From NCBI RefSeq assembly GCF_002127325.2, contig NC_035433.2, positions 141,328,760 to 141,392,759 on the forward strand: 64,000 nucleotides of DNA, given 5' to 3'. This document shows, in pieces, positions 43,901 to 54,943 of this stretch; positions within the stretch are counted from its first letter, which is position 1; every line of letters begins with the position of its first letter. The stretch comes from Helianthus annuus. Its lineage: Eukaryota > Streptophyta > Magnoliopsida > Asterales > Asteraceae. The notes beneath the pieces were generated by a model. The model was not told where the DNA came from. It worked only from the letters and a program-made list of their open reading frames with translations, and did no database searches. The position numbers and the translations under genes were made by a program.

Positions 43901-44329
43901 TTATAATTTTCCCAAGTTATAAAAGAGTTTGTGCCTTGTGCATTCAAATCAATTTTAATAAACATTTTCAAATGTGTCAGTTGAATGTATTTACTAGTGT
44001 AAACTGACGTATTTTCCCCAAAAAGATTAAGTGCAGGTACCTAAACGTAAATTGGCTGGTATTAGCTCCCTAGCGTCGTGATAAGTCTCGCAAGCTTGAT
44101 TGCAGTATCTGATGGAACAATACTTTATGTTTATTTACGATCCGCTGTGGATTTATTCAACCCCTGTAATACATTTGATATTACAACCAAAGGTTGAAGT
44201 TTATATATTTATCTTATGCTTCCGCTGTGCATTATATAATTGTGTGGTTTGACTATATTGTTGCCAACATCGTCACGGTAATCCCCCACCGGGCCCACCG
44301 GTGAGACACGTGGAAATCGGGGTGTGACA
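40929..44329 (+). repeat. 3' LTR of Tekay element
   Basis: About 3.4 kb, nearly identical to the 5' LTR. It ends TGTGACA, followed by the GCACA duplication and the resumed Tat integrase frame. Confidence 0.95.
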
Positions 44330-44902
44330 GCACATCCGCAAGGAAACGGCCAAGTTGAGAGTATCAACAAAAGTCTAGTCGAGGGCATCAAAGCAAGGTT
44401 GGGAACAGCCAGGCGTGGCTGGGTCGATGAACTCCCCAGTATCCTATGGGCTCACCGCACAAGCCCAAAAACGAGCAATGGGGAAACACCCTTCAGCCTA
44501 GTATACGGTTCAGAAGCGGTGATCCCCGCAGAAGTAGGCATCCCTTCTCCCAGAATGCTGGCTATTGAAAAAATAGACAACAGTATGGAACGCAGGATTG
44601 ACTTAGACCTCTTGGAAGAGAGGCGTGAAAACGCTGCCATCAATGAGGCTAAGTACAAATCCAAACTGGAAAAGTACTACAACTCGCGTGTCCGCGTTTG
44701 TACTTTCAACACAGGAGACTACGTCCTCCGTGACAATGAAGCATCTAATGCTGAACGCCCGGGAAAACTTGCCCCCAAGTGGGAAGGACCCTACCTCATC
44801 AATGAGGCCTTGGGAAAAGGCGCGTACAAGTTGCAAACGTTAGAAGGCGAACCTATCGCACGTACATGGAACGCACAACAGCTCAGACGCTGTTACATGT
44901 AA
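44330..44902 (+). pseudogene. Tat Pol fragment: integrase C-half
   Basis: Resumes the Tat integrase after the Tekay insertion with HPQGNGQVESINKSL, which carries the third catalytic residue, then RRGWVDELPSILWAHRTSPK, GETPFSLVYGSEAVIPAEVG, and a C-terminal domain ending at TAA 44900-44902. This half is fully open; the gene is broken by the upstream TAG and the insertion. Confidence 0.88.
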
Positions 44903-45437
44903 GCCATGTTTTTACATTTTCTTGTAACCTATCAGGCCGCAGGCCATTTGCAATTAAATAAACGAACGATTCAATGCAATATTGTTTGTTACTACTATTA
45001 CAAATGCGTGTTCCACTTTGCGGTTTCCGCAAAAACAGATTGGCAAAATCTTCATTCGCGATACCCACACAAAGTGCCAACCACACACAAATATTGTAAT
45101 AGGCCAGCAAAAGGCAAAATATTAAGCATCTATCCGGCTGGATAGATAAGGTTTTAAAAATCTTACATAATTCCTAAACCCTAAAAAGGTAAACAATGGA
45201 ATTAATGCGTACTCATACAACAAAAGTATGGAGTATACTTGACCCCATTCACAAATGGGTAAAGTTCCGCATACATACGTTCAAACATGCAAGACTTAAA
45301 AAGACTTGTACAAATTGAACAACAAACTTTATATTCAAAAAATTCAAGAACCCACGCGGTGCTTAATGGATTTACATAGAGTTTCCAACATTTACAAAAG
45401 GAAAACAAAAAAGGGGGCACACTAGCCAACCTAAACC

Positions 45438-48400
45438 CTATTTTGTACCACTGGTACCCGCGCCATCTTGGCCGCCACCAGCGGGATTTTCCTCTCCTGC
45501 ATCGGCATACAGAATCCGCAACCGGTCAACGTAATCCGCAGCCTCTAAACATTCGTCCAACTTCTCCACGCAAGAGAGGGACGTATCATAAAAGGCGGCT
45601 ACAGCCGCATTAAGACGACCTTCGGTGTCCACATCACGAAACCCGGATCGCTCTTCGGTAAAACCGCCTTCAGACATGATGTTCGTATGACCGACATAGC
45701 GGCTGTAACCAGCTTTAAAACCGGCATCGCGGGCACGTTCCTTGACCAAGTCCAAACCAGTGGCGGTTTCAGGAGCATCCATGATAGCCTGAACAATCTG
45801 CGACAAAAGGATAACAAGGTCATCATATGGTCAACCTTTGATACAAAGTCAGATAATACTTACATGTGCGATCCCTTGACTCCGCATCCACTCACGATCA
45901 GCCTCCAGTTGTTGGAGCGAAGAAGTCAGAGCATCTCTGGTTTCAACGGCAACATTAGCCCGCTCTTCCGCTGCAGTCATGCGGGCTGTGAGATCTGTAA
46001 CCGCGACCTCCAGGGCCTGAACTTCAGCCTTTCAAAGAGCAAAAAACAGTTTACTCAAAATCAGCAAACATTCTCAAAAGCAGAAAGAAAAATACAACAG
46101 GAATAACGAGTCATACCTGAAGACTGGCAACAACTTGGCCCAAACAGGCACGCTCAGCGTTCACCTATTCAAGAGCCTTAGAAGAGCGGCTTTCCCTCTC
46201 TTTGGCCTCATCAAGGGCCTTTTCCGCACGGGCCCCCGCTTCCTTGGCCTCTCCTAGCGCCTTAACAGCCCGGGCCTCTGCTTGTTGCGCTTTAACCGCA
46301 ACCGCCTCAGCTGCAGCCTTCTCTTTGATCAAAGCAGCGTTCGCTGCCTTGGCATTCGTCAGCTCCTGACGAGCACGAAACAGAGTGTCATTCTGCTTAG
46401 CCCAAGAATCATTCCACTTCTTGCGCTCATTGGAAAACTTTTTGTTCCAACTCTTGCGTTCATCGGAAAGGAGTTTGGTAAGAGTACGAACCTGTTTCAG
46501 CTGCGCAGTGGCAGCCCACTCCGAGGTCTGTTTCTGCTTCTCAAAAGCAGCTCTATCCCTTTCAAGCTGCTCCGCACCCTCACGAGCAGCTTTCACCAAC
46601 TCTTCCGCTTCAGCCCGCAAACGAGCAGCTTTTTCTTCCCTGCGGCCCAATACTTTGTAGTCTTCCAAAATGGCATTCGCCACAATGGAACTTCCTACTA
46701 GCATTGTAGAAAGTTGGTTGATGCGCAGCTCACGGGGTGCGGCACGGGCACGCTCAGTTTCAAAGGGGGTGCCCAGACCACCAGAATCTCCTTGCACGCT
46801 GAAGGATCGTTAGAAATATCACCCCCCTGCATAACAGTCCAGGGGGGTCGATGATACGCTGTACTTCGATCCTGCGTGTAGGTACGGTAATAATACTCAA
46901 ATTCAGAATCCCCAGGCTGAATCGGAGGCCTGTCATAACCCGCACCACCGGAAGTAGAACTAGTAACCTTCTCACCAGCAGAAGGTTTCTGCGGCTCAGC
47001 ACCATGCTGCTGCACCTCAGCATCAGACTTCTGTTTCCCAGCATCTGAAAACCTCAAGTCCAATCCATCACCCTCATTGGGAGAGATCAGATTGTTGTAG
47101 GAATCCACAGTATCAAAAATCTGGGAAGCAGTCTTCTCCACCGTCTTCTCCACCTGCACGGTGGGATCGTGAACCGGCCCAACAAAAGGTGCCGCAGGCT
47201 CCTTGGGCACCACAGGTTCCTTCGGCACCCCCGCGTCCGCAGCAGCGGTATGCACGGGAGATGAAGGAAAATCAAAAAAGGAAAAACCTGCATCTTGGGA
47301 TTCTGCAATACAAAGAACAATAACTGTTAATCTAACACATTGTGCATGCAAAACAATGCAAAAAGTTATATTTACCAGCAGCAACCGCAGGTTTCTTTTG
47401 TGCCGGAGCAGCCCTTTTAGACTGCAGTTTCCGACGTTTTGGTTCACCACCACCAGCAGCCTTTTGCTCTGGTTCTCTCTTATCACCAACAACGGGGGGA
47501 CCCGCAGCAGTTCCACCCGCAGCCGCACCACTACCTAGAACACCCAAACCCTCAAGGGTATCAGATACTACCACGTAATTGGTATATCTGCGATAACAAG
47601 ATCGATAGGTACCTGCGGCCTGAGATACCGAAGAAGGGGCAACAGAGCCTTCAGCCCTCCCCTTACCACGACCCCGCGTGGTTTTCTTCACCGGCGGTTT
47701 CTCTGCATGTTTCTTGGGGACAGTTTTCACCTCAAACTTCCCCAAGCCCCCAAGATCACCTGCATATGGATAAGTAAGCGAAAGTTACAAGGGTAAACTT
47801 TATAAAAGGGAGAAGTTTTCATGCATACCTTTGCCTTGCGCCAGTGGGGCCTCTAGCGCTGCGCGACCTGGAACGCGGAAGTTCCCAACAATTTCCAAAT
47901 TAAAACCTTCCCGCTCCCCACATGGAACAACTTCAACCTTGCCCTTGAAATCAGGCTCAAACATCCTCAATAAGCCAACCGCATCCTCTATCATAACGCA
48001 TGCAAGTTAATAAGAATGTGAAGAAGCAAGGAAAACACGAGAGTAACGGACTTACCACCATCTTTTCCCGTAGAACAGGCCTTGTCTTCCTGTCAGGCCT
48101 GCCTAAATTCATCCGCAACACCCACAGCTGCGTATTGGTCAACCTCTTGAGCTCAATAGGTTTCAACCTTGCAAACCAGTCAACACTCATTGCGGTAGCA
48201 ATAGCGATATCCTCCGCAGGGAGGTCCGCGTTAACATTCCGCAAGGTCATCCTTGCACATACCACAGCAGCCTTAACATAGAAGAACTTTGTCTTCCACT
48301 TTGTGAGACCCTTGGGTGGAGTCATCAGTTTGATACTTCCGTACCATTGAGTAAACAAGAAAAAACCGGTGTTCACCGTCAGTTGGTAAAATCACCAGGA

Positions 48401-48813
48401 ATTTTCAACAGACACCGCCAAACCGAGGGCACAAAACGTATACTCAAAATTCCTGATCCGAAACATCCCAAACGGACTCAGTTGGGAGATATGAAGCTGG
48501 TAGTATTCCAAGACGTCAGCAACAAAAACAGTTAATGGCAATCGAAGCCATCATAGAAAAAATCTGCCCACAGGGTAATATACCCCGCCGGAGCATCGGC
48601 ACCGGTATCTCCCTCTTGGGGATAAATAGCTCCATACTCTCGGGGCATTTGAATGCCGATCATCAAGTTGTCAAACTGATGTTTAAACCACTTCAATACT
48701 GGTAAACCACCACCAGGAGCACCACCGTCGTCATCTTCATCTTCACCAGCCGCCCCTACCGGTTGTTCAGGGTTCTCACCCTCCACATTGTGTGGACTCG
48801 ATGGTTCAGCCAT
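45438..48813 (-). pseudogene. Antisense six-exon gene of the Tat retrotransposon
   Basis: Located between pol and the 3' LTR, on the opposite strand. Exons on the minus strand: 48056-48813, 47829-47985, 47376-47759, 46117-47302, 45864-46028, 45438-45797. Introns have GT-AG ends, phases agree, and all are short (68-89 bp) with T-rich 3' sides. The protein starts MAEPSSPHNVEGE. It has an N-terminal domain with LKWFKHQFDNLMIG and SVDWFARLKPIELKRL, a lysine/arginine-rich middle, a long Ala/Glu/Lys coiled coil (about 46170-46790), and an acidic tail ending GAGTSGTK. The style fits the family called putative gypsy-type transposase, known as an antisense extra ORF in Tat elements. Its function is unknown. 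This copy has a base loss near 48537, TGA at 48392-48394, a base loss near 46785, and TAG at 46165-46167. Confidence 0.8.
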
Positions 48814-48962
48814 CAGAAGTATGGAAGATGAACACTAAAAACTCAAAATAACCTCACCGGAAGTTCAGAAATATCGTCGGAGAAGACAAAGGAAATGTTT
48901 TCTCTCACTGGAAAATTTTTTGAAATTTCGAACAAGTGAGGGGAAACCACGAACGGTTTCCC

Positions 48963-48971
48963 CTTATATAC
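48963..48971 (-). promoter_or_regulatory. TATA box for the antisense Tat gene
   Basis: TATATAAGG on the minus strand (GGGTATATAAGGGG in context), about 150 bp upstream of the antisense start codon at 48813. This is the layout of a normal plant promoter, suggesting that the gene does not depend on LTR transcription. Confidence 0.6.
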
Positions 48972-50576
48972 CCATCGCAATTAATGCGGAGGGAGAAACG
49001 AATCATCACGTTCAAAAAGAACCAATTATGCGGCTACACGTGTAATGCAACAGTTCTGCTGACGGTTATCACGCGCGCGTGGCCGCCTACGCGCCTGACA
49101 TAAGAGACCTTTACACTCCTTGCTACAGTGCATTTAATGCCTCGGGCAGTGCAAATGTCCTTTTGTTTCAGCACATGACAGAATGACCTCACCAACTTCC
49201 ACCAACTCACACGTGAGGTCAGCCACGTATGCAACAAAAAGCGACTACATTATCCAATTATAAGCGGCATGCGGTTTCTCTGGTATACCGCACCATAACC
49301 CATACCACATGTCGTTTTTTTTACATACCCCTAAAAATAGGCAAAAATATACATCTCCACACTATAAGGGGGTATAATACCTATCCGCACTACCCACGAG
49401 CACACGTGGAATATGCGGAAATGACACACACGAGCCCGTTCAGGTGTGTCAGATACTCAGAACCAGCGTTGTTCTTTGGACTGAACCGCATCTCAGAAAC
49501 AGGTAAACCGCATTGCCTTCACTCTCTTCAAGCTTCAAATCCCTCCTATCCGGTTCACAACCACAGAGGGTGCTTGAACAACTTCTTCAACGAGACGAAA
49601 GAAGGGAATATACGTGAACGCACATCAACAACCCTGACTCCTGATCCTTCAAGAGCCACATCCGAGCAACACACCCGTTTCAAGCGAATATGGGGTGACA
49701 AAACCGCAGACACTCATAAGTCACTGCGGACATAACCATAGCTTCCGCAAACGGTTGCTACGGAAGAGCCACAACTAACTCCACATCGAGGAACGAAACT
49801 AATTCAAGGAAAACTCCTCGGTATTGGAGCGTGAAGGAAGGTGCCTAAGAAAGAGATGCGGACGAGATCCCCAATGATCATACGAGCCCTTGTCGAACAA
49901 CAAGCGATCGAACAAGCGGTAACAAGTCTGCTTATGACTTTGTTACCCTACTTGTAAGTTGGATAGAATAAACAATGGTAGGCATTACCATGCCTATGAC
50001 CATGTTTATTTGACCATTATCCAGAATCACATTGTTCGACCAAACATGGCCAACAATGACGCAAGTACCCAACGTTGTTCCCACAACCGTGGCCAACAAT
50101 GTCAAGCAACGAGGTAACCGCAAAGGACGTGCGGTTACTTGAGAGCTAATTGGAAGAACATGAACACCCCACGAAAGGAATCATCATTAGATATCCAATC
50201 ATGGGAGCAGCACGCTCTCTTCTTCGTTCACCACCTCAAAGGTTGGTTCGAAGTTTGTGCACACCTTCAACCACCATCTCAGAGATTGGTTCGAAGTTTG
50301 TACACTTCCTCCGACTAATTCCCACAATTGGTTCGACACACCAACAGGTGGCAACCAGCCAAAGGCTGAGAATTTCGCATCAGACGAAACATTTTCACCG
50401 GTACGGAAGAGGCGTCAAATGACCCTTCCAGACCTCCAGCATGATTTACAAACAGAAAAGACCATCCACATGGTCTAGGATCTTCTCCAGACTCCAAACT
50501 ACCTTATAAACACCATAGTCCAGTACTCCTCCCACATGCAACTTGCATATGGCAGCAACACTAGACTGGGGGGACT
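48972..50576 (+). other. Tat 3' internal region and polypurine tract
   Basis: About 1.6 kb without convincing ORFs on either strand. Short related blocks recur at about 50235-50340 (GTTCGAAGTTTG preceded by CTCA-rich sequence, three times). The polypurine tract GACTGGGGGGACT ends at 50576, directly before the 3' LTR. Part of this stretch is probably the upstream control region of the antisense gene. Confidence 0.6.
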
Positions 50577-51452
50577 TGAAGGGGTATGGTCCCAGATCTC
50601 GCGTCAGCATCGACCGCAAGTGACCATTACCCTTATCAGAACCCCCACTAGCCAACAACCTACTTGTGCCCATGCGAGAACGCGTCGACACAAGGGTTGA
50701 ATCCAATTGGTCTAGTGATGGAGGAGGACTTACCTGGAACATGAGAACGGTAGAGTGATGCGACATAGCATCACATCTGGTGTATGAAAACGGAAGTATT
50801 CACAGCGATGCGGCCTCGCACCACGTCCAGTGAACACTTCTATCAATACAAGGAAGCTGGATAACAGCAACAGTCACCACAGGCGACGATGCGGCCAGCA
50901 CCGCATCTCGCGTATTTCTTGATCACAAGCAAGAGACGCGATAACATCAGATGTTACCACAGACAGCGATGCGGCTCGCACCGCATCCTATACGCTCAAC
51001 AAGTGGGACTGACACCACAGTGCAAGTGGCACCAATGGCAGTCACCTATCAGGGCTACGTAAGCAACGGACTGACGTGGCGTAACATCCACAACCGACAA
51101 GCCTGACACACCTGCAAAGGTGCAGCACGTCGTCAGTCCGTCCATCATCCTCCTCCTTCACTCCTCGGCTATAAATACCAACCCCAAACCAGGTTTGAGG
51201 TATCTCTTCACAACTCTCTCACTACTACTACGATCATACTTTGCTTCCCAAGCAGATTACTGATTCTCACGCTGGAGAGTGGTAACAAGGTGCACCCCCC
51301 ACCCCATCCTCCTTGTTACGAGTCACGGTTTGTTTCCTTGTGCAGGAGATCAACCCACCGGTGATCCAGCCAGCGATCCTCGAGAGGAAGGGATTAACCC
51401 TTCTTGACGAGACCAGTGAGTTAACCCTGCCCGGTTAACCATTGTTTCATCA
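50577..51452 (+). repeat. 3' LTR of Tat element
   Basis: 876 bp from TGAAGGGGTATGGTCCC to TTTCATCA. It has a TATA box TATAAATA at 51170-51177. The first 449 bp match 29039-29487 with few differences. Confidence 0.88.
51170..51177 (+). promoter_or_regulatory. TATA box in Tat 3' LTR
   Basis: TATAAATA in GGCTATAAATACC. It lies in the half missing from the truncated 5' LTR, so any residual LTR transcription would run out of the element to the right. Confidence 0.6.
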
Positions 51453-51675
51453 TGCCCCTTCCAATCATTAAACAAAAAAAAGCAAACTATTTTCTCTTTG
51501 GTGGGTCAAACCCAGTCAAACCTTCATTCTTCCAATTTAGGCGTTTTGATTATAATGCCCAAGCAATTTTTTTTCAAAAATAATGCCCCATAATGCCCTA
51601 TGTAATGGGGAAGTGGACGTTTTTTTTTTAAATAATGCCCCCATAATACCCCATAATGCCCCACTACACATGGTC

Positions 51676-51747
51676 TAAGAATAGAAAAATGCTTATTCTA
51701 TTATCACACCTTTATATTTTTATTCTAACATCTTTCTCACTCTATCT

Positions 51748-51805
<58 letters not shown>

Positions 51806-52481
51806 ATAGAGAGAGATAGAGAGAAATGGTATGTGAATATTAACACCTAGAAATATGAGAATAGAATGAGCCAAAAATAATTCATTACACCAAAGTTAAT
51901 TTTATAATATCTGAAAATAAAGTTTTTTAAGCTTGTAAAAAGGGAATGTCCACACAAGAATTAGTATTTAACATATTTTAGTTAGGAAAGTCATTTATAC
52001 GGAGTTTTCGTTCCATTTCATTCAGAATTAGCAAAGTCATTCATAGAGAGTTTTCACTGCTAGAAAATAGCCAGATTTATGACAAGCATATTTATAACAA
52101 ATTTCTGAAAAATTAGCCTTAGCTACATATTTATGACCAAACAGGTTCGTGTGAAAATACTTGTCAGAAACAGGTACCCGTATTTGTAATATAAAAGTAC
52201 ACATTACATTTTATAACTAGCAGGTTACCATATGTGGTTCGTGGCAAGTTCGAAACATAATCTTAAATTTTTAAAATTACGACATAACTTTTCCATATTT
52301 TTTAATATACCCTTACAGCCTGTTTTCTTTCTACGTTTTGATGTGCAAATACGTGCGTAATTTATTTTTCTTTATCCACGTTTCCATATAAATTTTAGTA
52401 TAACCCGGCATGCCGCAATGCGTGAGTAATTCCCGCTAGGCCTAGGCTCTTCGAGGGCCCGAAACTTTTATTTATTTTTGA
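51676..52481. repeat. Intergenic DNA: compound (TA)n(TG)n tract, possible CACTA end, dispersed repeat
   Basis: A TA tract passes into a TG tract and then GA-rich DNA (about 51750-51822). CACTGCTAGAAAATAGCC at about 52055 resembles the terminus of plant CACTA elements, but no partner end was found. Positions 52171-52255 repeat the sequence at 26211-26295. No coding was seen. Confidence 0.5.
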
Positions 52482-52894
52482 GAAAAATGCAATTTGCGTC
52501 CCTGTGGTATGTCCCAAACATCAACCTGAGCCTCTAAATTAAATTTTTGGTTTTTTGAGCCCCCGACTTTATGAATTCTTAACAGTTTGAGTCCCTGCCG
52601 TCAGTGTTCCGTCAGTTTGACCGTTTGACAGTTGTGAAAAGTCCTTTATGCCCTTGACCCTTAACATCTTCTATACTTAATCTCAGTTCATCATGATTCG
52701 AACAGTTTCATCACACTTCTCAACCAAATCTGTCAAGAAAATCTCTCCTATCTCCCAATACCGATTATCATCATCATCTACATCTTCCGAATAATACATC
52801 TTCATCATCTTCATCTTCATCATCTTTATCAGCTTCATCAGCTTCATCGATAACAATCCAAGGTAAAATCACATACCTAAATCGCATCGATAAC

Positions 52895-53920
52895 ATGATT
52901 CTTGTGGGTTTTTTGTCTCGGATATCAAAACAAAGGTTTGGTTTTGTTTGATTCTTGTGGGTTTTTGTCTCGGGTATCAAAATAGAGGGTTATCTTCTAT
53001 ACGGTAAAATCACAAACCTAAATCACATAGATAACATGATTCTTGTGGGTTTTTGTCTCGGATATCAAAACAAAGGTTTGGTTTTGTTTGATTCTTGTGG
53101 GTTTTTGTCTCGGGTATCAAAACAGAGGGTACTAAATGGCTGCAGATGTAAAGAGGTTTTTGATTCTTGTGGTTTTGTTTGATTCTTGTTTGATTCTTGT
53201 GGTTTTGTATCAAACCAAAGGTTTGGTTTTGTTTGATTCTTGTGGGTTTTTGTCTCGGGTATCAAAACAAAGGGTACTAAATGGCTGCGGATGTAAAGAG
53301 GTTTTTGATTCTTGTGGTTTTGTTTGATTCTTGTTTGATTCTTGTGGTTTTGTTTGATTTTTGTTTGAATGTGTTTTGGTTATGAATACGGTACTAAATT
53401 CAAAACAGAGGTTTTTGAATGTGTTTTGGTGTTGATTCTTGTGTAGTTATTTAAATACATCAATATTGATACTTGAAATGTGTTTTGGTGTTGATTCTTG
53501 TGTAGTTGTTTGAGAACTGTTTAAAAAGAACAGTTTTGGATTGATATGTTCCTCATTTGAATGTGTAGGTTTTTGATTCTTGTGGTTTTGTTTGATTCTT
53601 GTGGTTTTGTTTGATTTTTGTTTGAATGTGTTTTGGTTATGAATACGGTACTAAATTCAAAACAGAGGTTTTTGAATATGTTTTGGTGTTGATTCTTGTG
53701 TAGTTATTTAAACCCAATGTGTTTATATTGGATCAGATTGTGAATACATTGTTCCTCATTTGAATGTGTTTATATTGGATTAGTTTCGGATTGATGTGTT
53801 CCTCATTTGAATGTGTTTATATTGGATCAGTTTCAGATTGATGTGTTCCTCATTTGAATGTGTTTATATTGGATCAGTTTCGGATTGATGTGTTCCTCAT
53901 TTGAATGTGTTTATATTGTA
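52895..53920. repeat. Two minisatellite families inside the long-TIR element
   Basis: The first (about 52895-53710) repeats GATTCTTGTGGGTTTTTGTC, GGTTTGGTTTTGTTT and TATCAAAACA blocks in irregular, nested multiples. The second (about 53745-53920) repeats a unit with GTTCCTCATTTGAATGTGTT and TATATTGGATCAGTTTC about four times. Open frames across them are by-products. Confidence 0.8.
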
Positions 53921-53997
53921 CAGAATGGCTGCGGATGTAAAGATACGCAAAACACCAACTACGAAGGCGAGAACACTTGACAACCTCCTAGAAGATG

Positions 53998-54135
53998 GTG
54001 CGGTGCACATAAGGAAGTGATTGATATGAATGAATATAACCCCAGTGGCAGATATGTAATTAGCGAGCTCTGGAATTTCATATCTACCACTTGGGTTATA
54101 TTCATTCATATCTGCTACATTCCGAAGTGCACCCG
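53998..54135. repeat. Inverted repeat (hairpin)
   Basis: Arms of about 55 bp, GGTGCACATAAGGAAGTGAT through GAATGAATATAACCC, pair with GGGTTATATTCATTC through GAAGTGCACC. The loop lies around GCGAGCTCTGG. Confidence 0.75.
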
Positions 54136-54744
54136 TCAGTAAAGATCCACAATTGCTTGTGGATCTTTGACGTTTTGTCTCTGTATTGTATGTTACGGTC
54201 TTTTGTTATCGAGTCTGTAAGTTCCGTCAAGTCTACGAAGTTGGTATGACGTTTTGTCTCTATATTGTATGTATTAAAACTTTACATTTAATATACAGTT
54301 TACGCTTTAATAATTTGTTATATATAGTATACATTTAATTATAATATTGCATTTATTTAAAAATAAAAGAGAAATTAGGCTTTAATAATTTGATATATAT
54401 AGTATACATTTAATTATTATATTGCATTTTTTAAAAAGAGTTAATTATTAGATTGCATTTATTTAAAAATAAAAGAGTTAATTTGAATTATTAGATTTCT
54501 TAAGAAAAAAGCAAAAAATGAATTTAGGGGCTCAGGCTGATATTTCACTCATACCATAGGGACGCAAAGTGTTATTAATATATGTCAAAAGACGGTCTTA
54601 CCCCTGCCTCAAACAGTCAAACTGACGGCAGGGACTCAAAGTGTTATGAATTCATAAGGTCAGGGGCTCAAAAAACCAAAAATTTAATTTAGGGGCTCAG
54701 GTTGATGTTTGGGACATACCACAGAGACGCAAATTGCATTTTTC

Positions 54745-54940
54745 TGTAAACTTGAGATGAAAAAACGTTTGGCGAGGTAAACTTGAGATGAAAAATTCTG
54801 AATCACTATAAACGCTTATTTTTTTATAAATGTTTACCACTGTAAACTTGAGATGAAAAATTCTGAATCAAAAATTCTCACAAATAAGCGTTTGGCGAGG
54901 TGGTTGCATAGCTTCTTTAATAATTAGGAGACGCAAGTTC
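54745..54940. other. Spacer with short direct repeats
   Basis: GTAAACTTGAGATGAAAAA occurs three times (about 54746, 54778, 54842) and GCGTTTGGCGAGGT-like blocks twice, between two transposons. Confidence 0.6.
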
Positions 54941-54943
54941 TTA

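Larger units (their letters stand above)
30352..44329 (+). mobile_element. Ty3-gypsy chromovirus, Tekay-type, complete and young
   Basis: 13,978 bp with 3.4-kb LTRs (30352-33751 and 40929-44329) that differ at only scattered positions, flanked by an exact 5-bp duplication GCACA (30347-30351, 44330-44334). Order: LTR, tRNA-Met primer site, an extra proline-rich ORF, a 43-bp tandem array, gag-pol ending in a chromodomain-like tail, polypurine tract, LTR. Very long LTRs and the C-terminal chromodomain are typical of the Tekay/Del clade. Gag is frameshifted and the extra ORF has two stops, so this copy is structurally complete but not competent. Confidence 0.94.
29039..51452 (+). mobile_element. 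Ty3-gypsy retrotransposon, Tat lineage, internally deleted
   Basis: The 3' LTR is 876 bp (50577-51452). The 5' LTR is cut at 449 bp and fused directly to the end of RNase H, so gag, protease and most of RT are missing. The target duplication is CGCCC (29034-29038) against TGCCC (51453-51457), one mismatch. Pol continues through integrase, interrupted by the Tekay element. An antisense gene follows on the minus strand, then a long 3' region and a polypurine tract. Excluding the Tekay insertion it is about 8.4 kb. The lineage rests on the integrase style and the antisense ORF, a known extra of the Tat group. Confidence 0.88.
28914..51675. mobile_element. Harbinger-family MITE, split by a nested retrotransposon
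   Basis: The outer shell of the nest. The left 125 bp (28914-29038) and right 218 bp (51458-51675) form a MITE of about 343 bp. The ends are GACCACCGTATTGG and CCACTACACATGGTC, flanked by TAA on both sides (28911-28913, 51676-51678). Its GGGGCATTAT-rich ends match those of the two larger elements at 54944-56877 and 59624-61477, so all three belong to one family. Everything between the halves is the Tat element and its own insertion. Confidence 0.85.
52482..54744. mobile_element. Long-TIR (Mutator-like) non-autonomous element with minisatellite interior
   Basis: The outer approximately 150 bp on each side are inverted repeats starting GAAAAATGCAATTTGCGTCC and including GGTATGTCCCAAACATCAAC and TTTTTGGTTTTTTGAGCCCC. 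Long TIRs of this kind are typical of Mutator-like elements, but no 9-bp target duplication was found. The interior has no transposase. It is dominated by tandem repeats (52895-53920) and ends with a hairpin (about 53998-54135). A short frame starting MAADVKIRKTPTTKARTLDN at 53925 is probably a relic. Confidence 0.6.

Noticed and set aside
46282..46701. Plus-strand open frames opposite the antisense Tat gene
   Set aside because: They lie opposite the Ala/Glu/Lys coiled-coil exon and read as Leu/Ser/Phe-rich complement. Splice sites and homology support the minus strand.
52955..53327. Open frames on both strands reading repeated FDSCGFLS / IPETKTHKNQTKPN
   Set aside because: Products of the minisatellite. 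Repeat translation without a start context or conserved domain.
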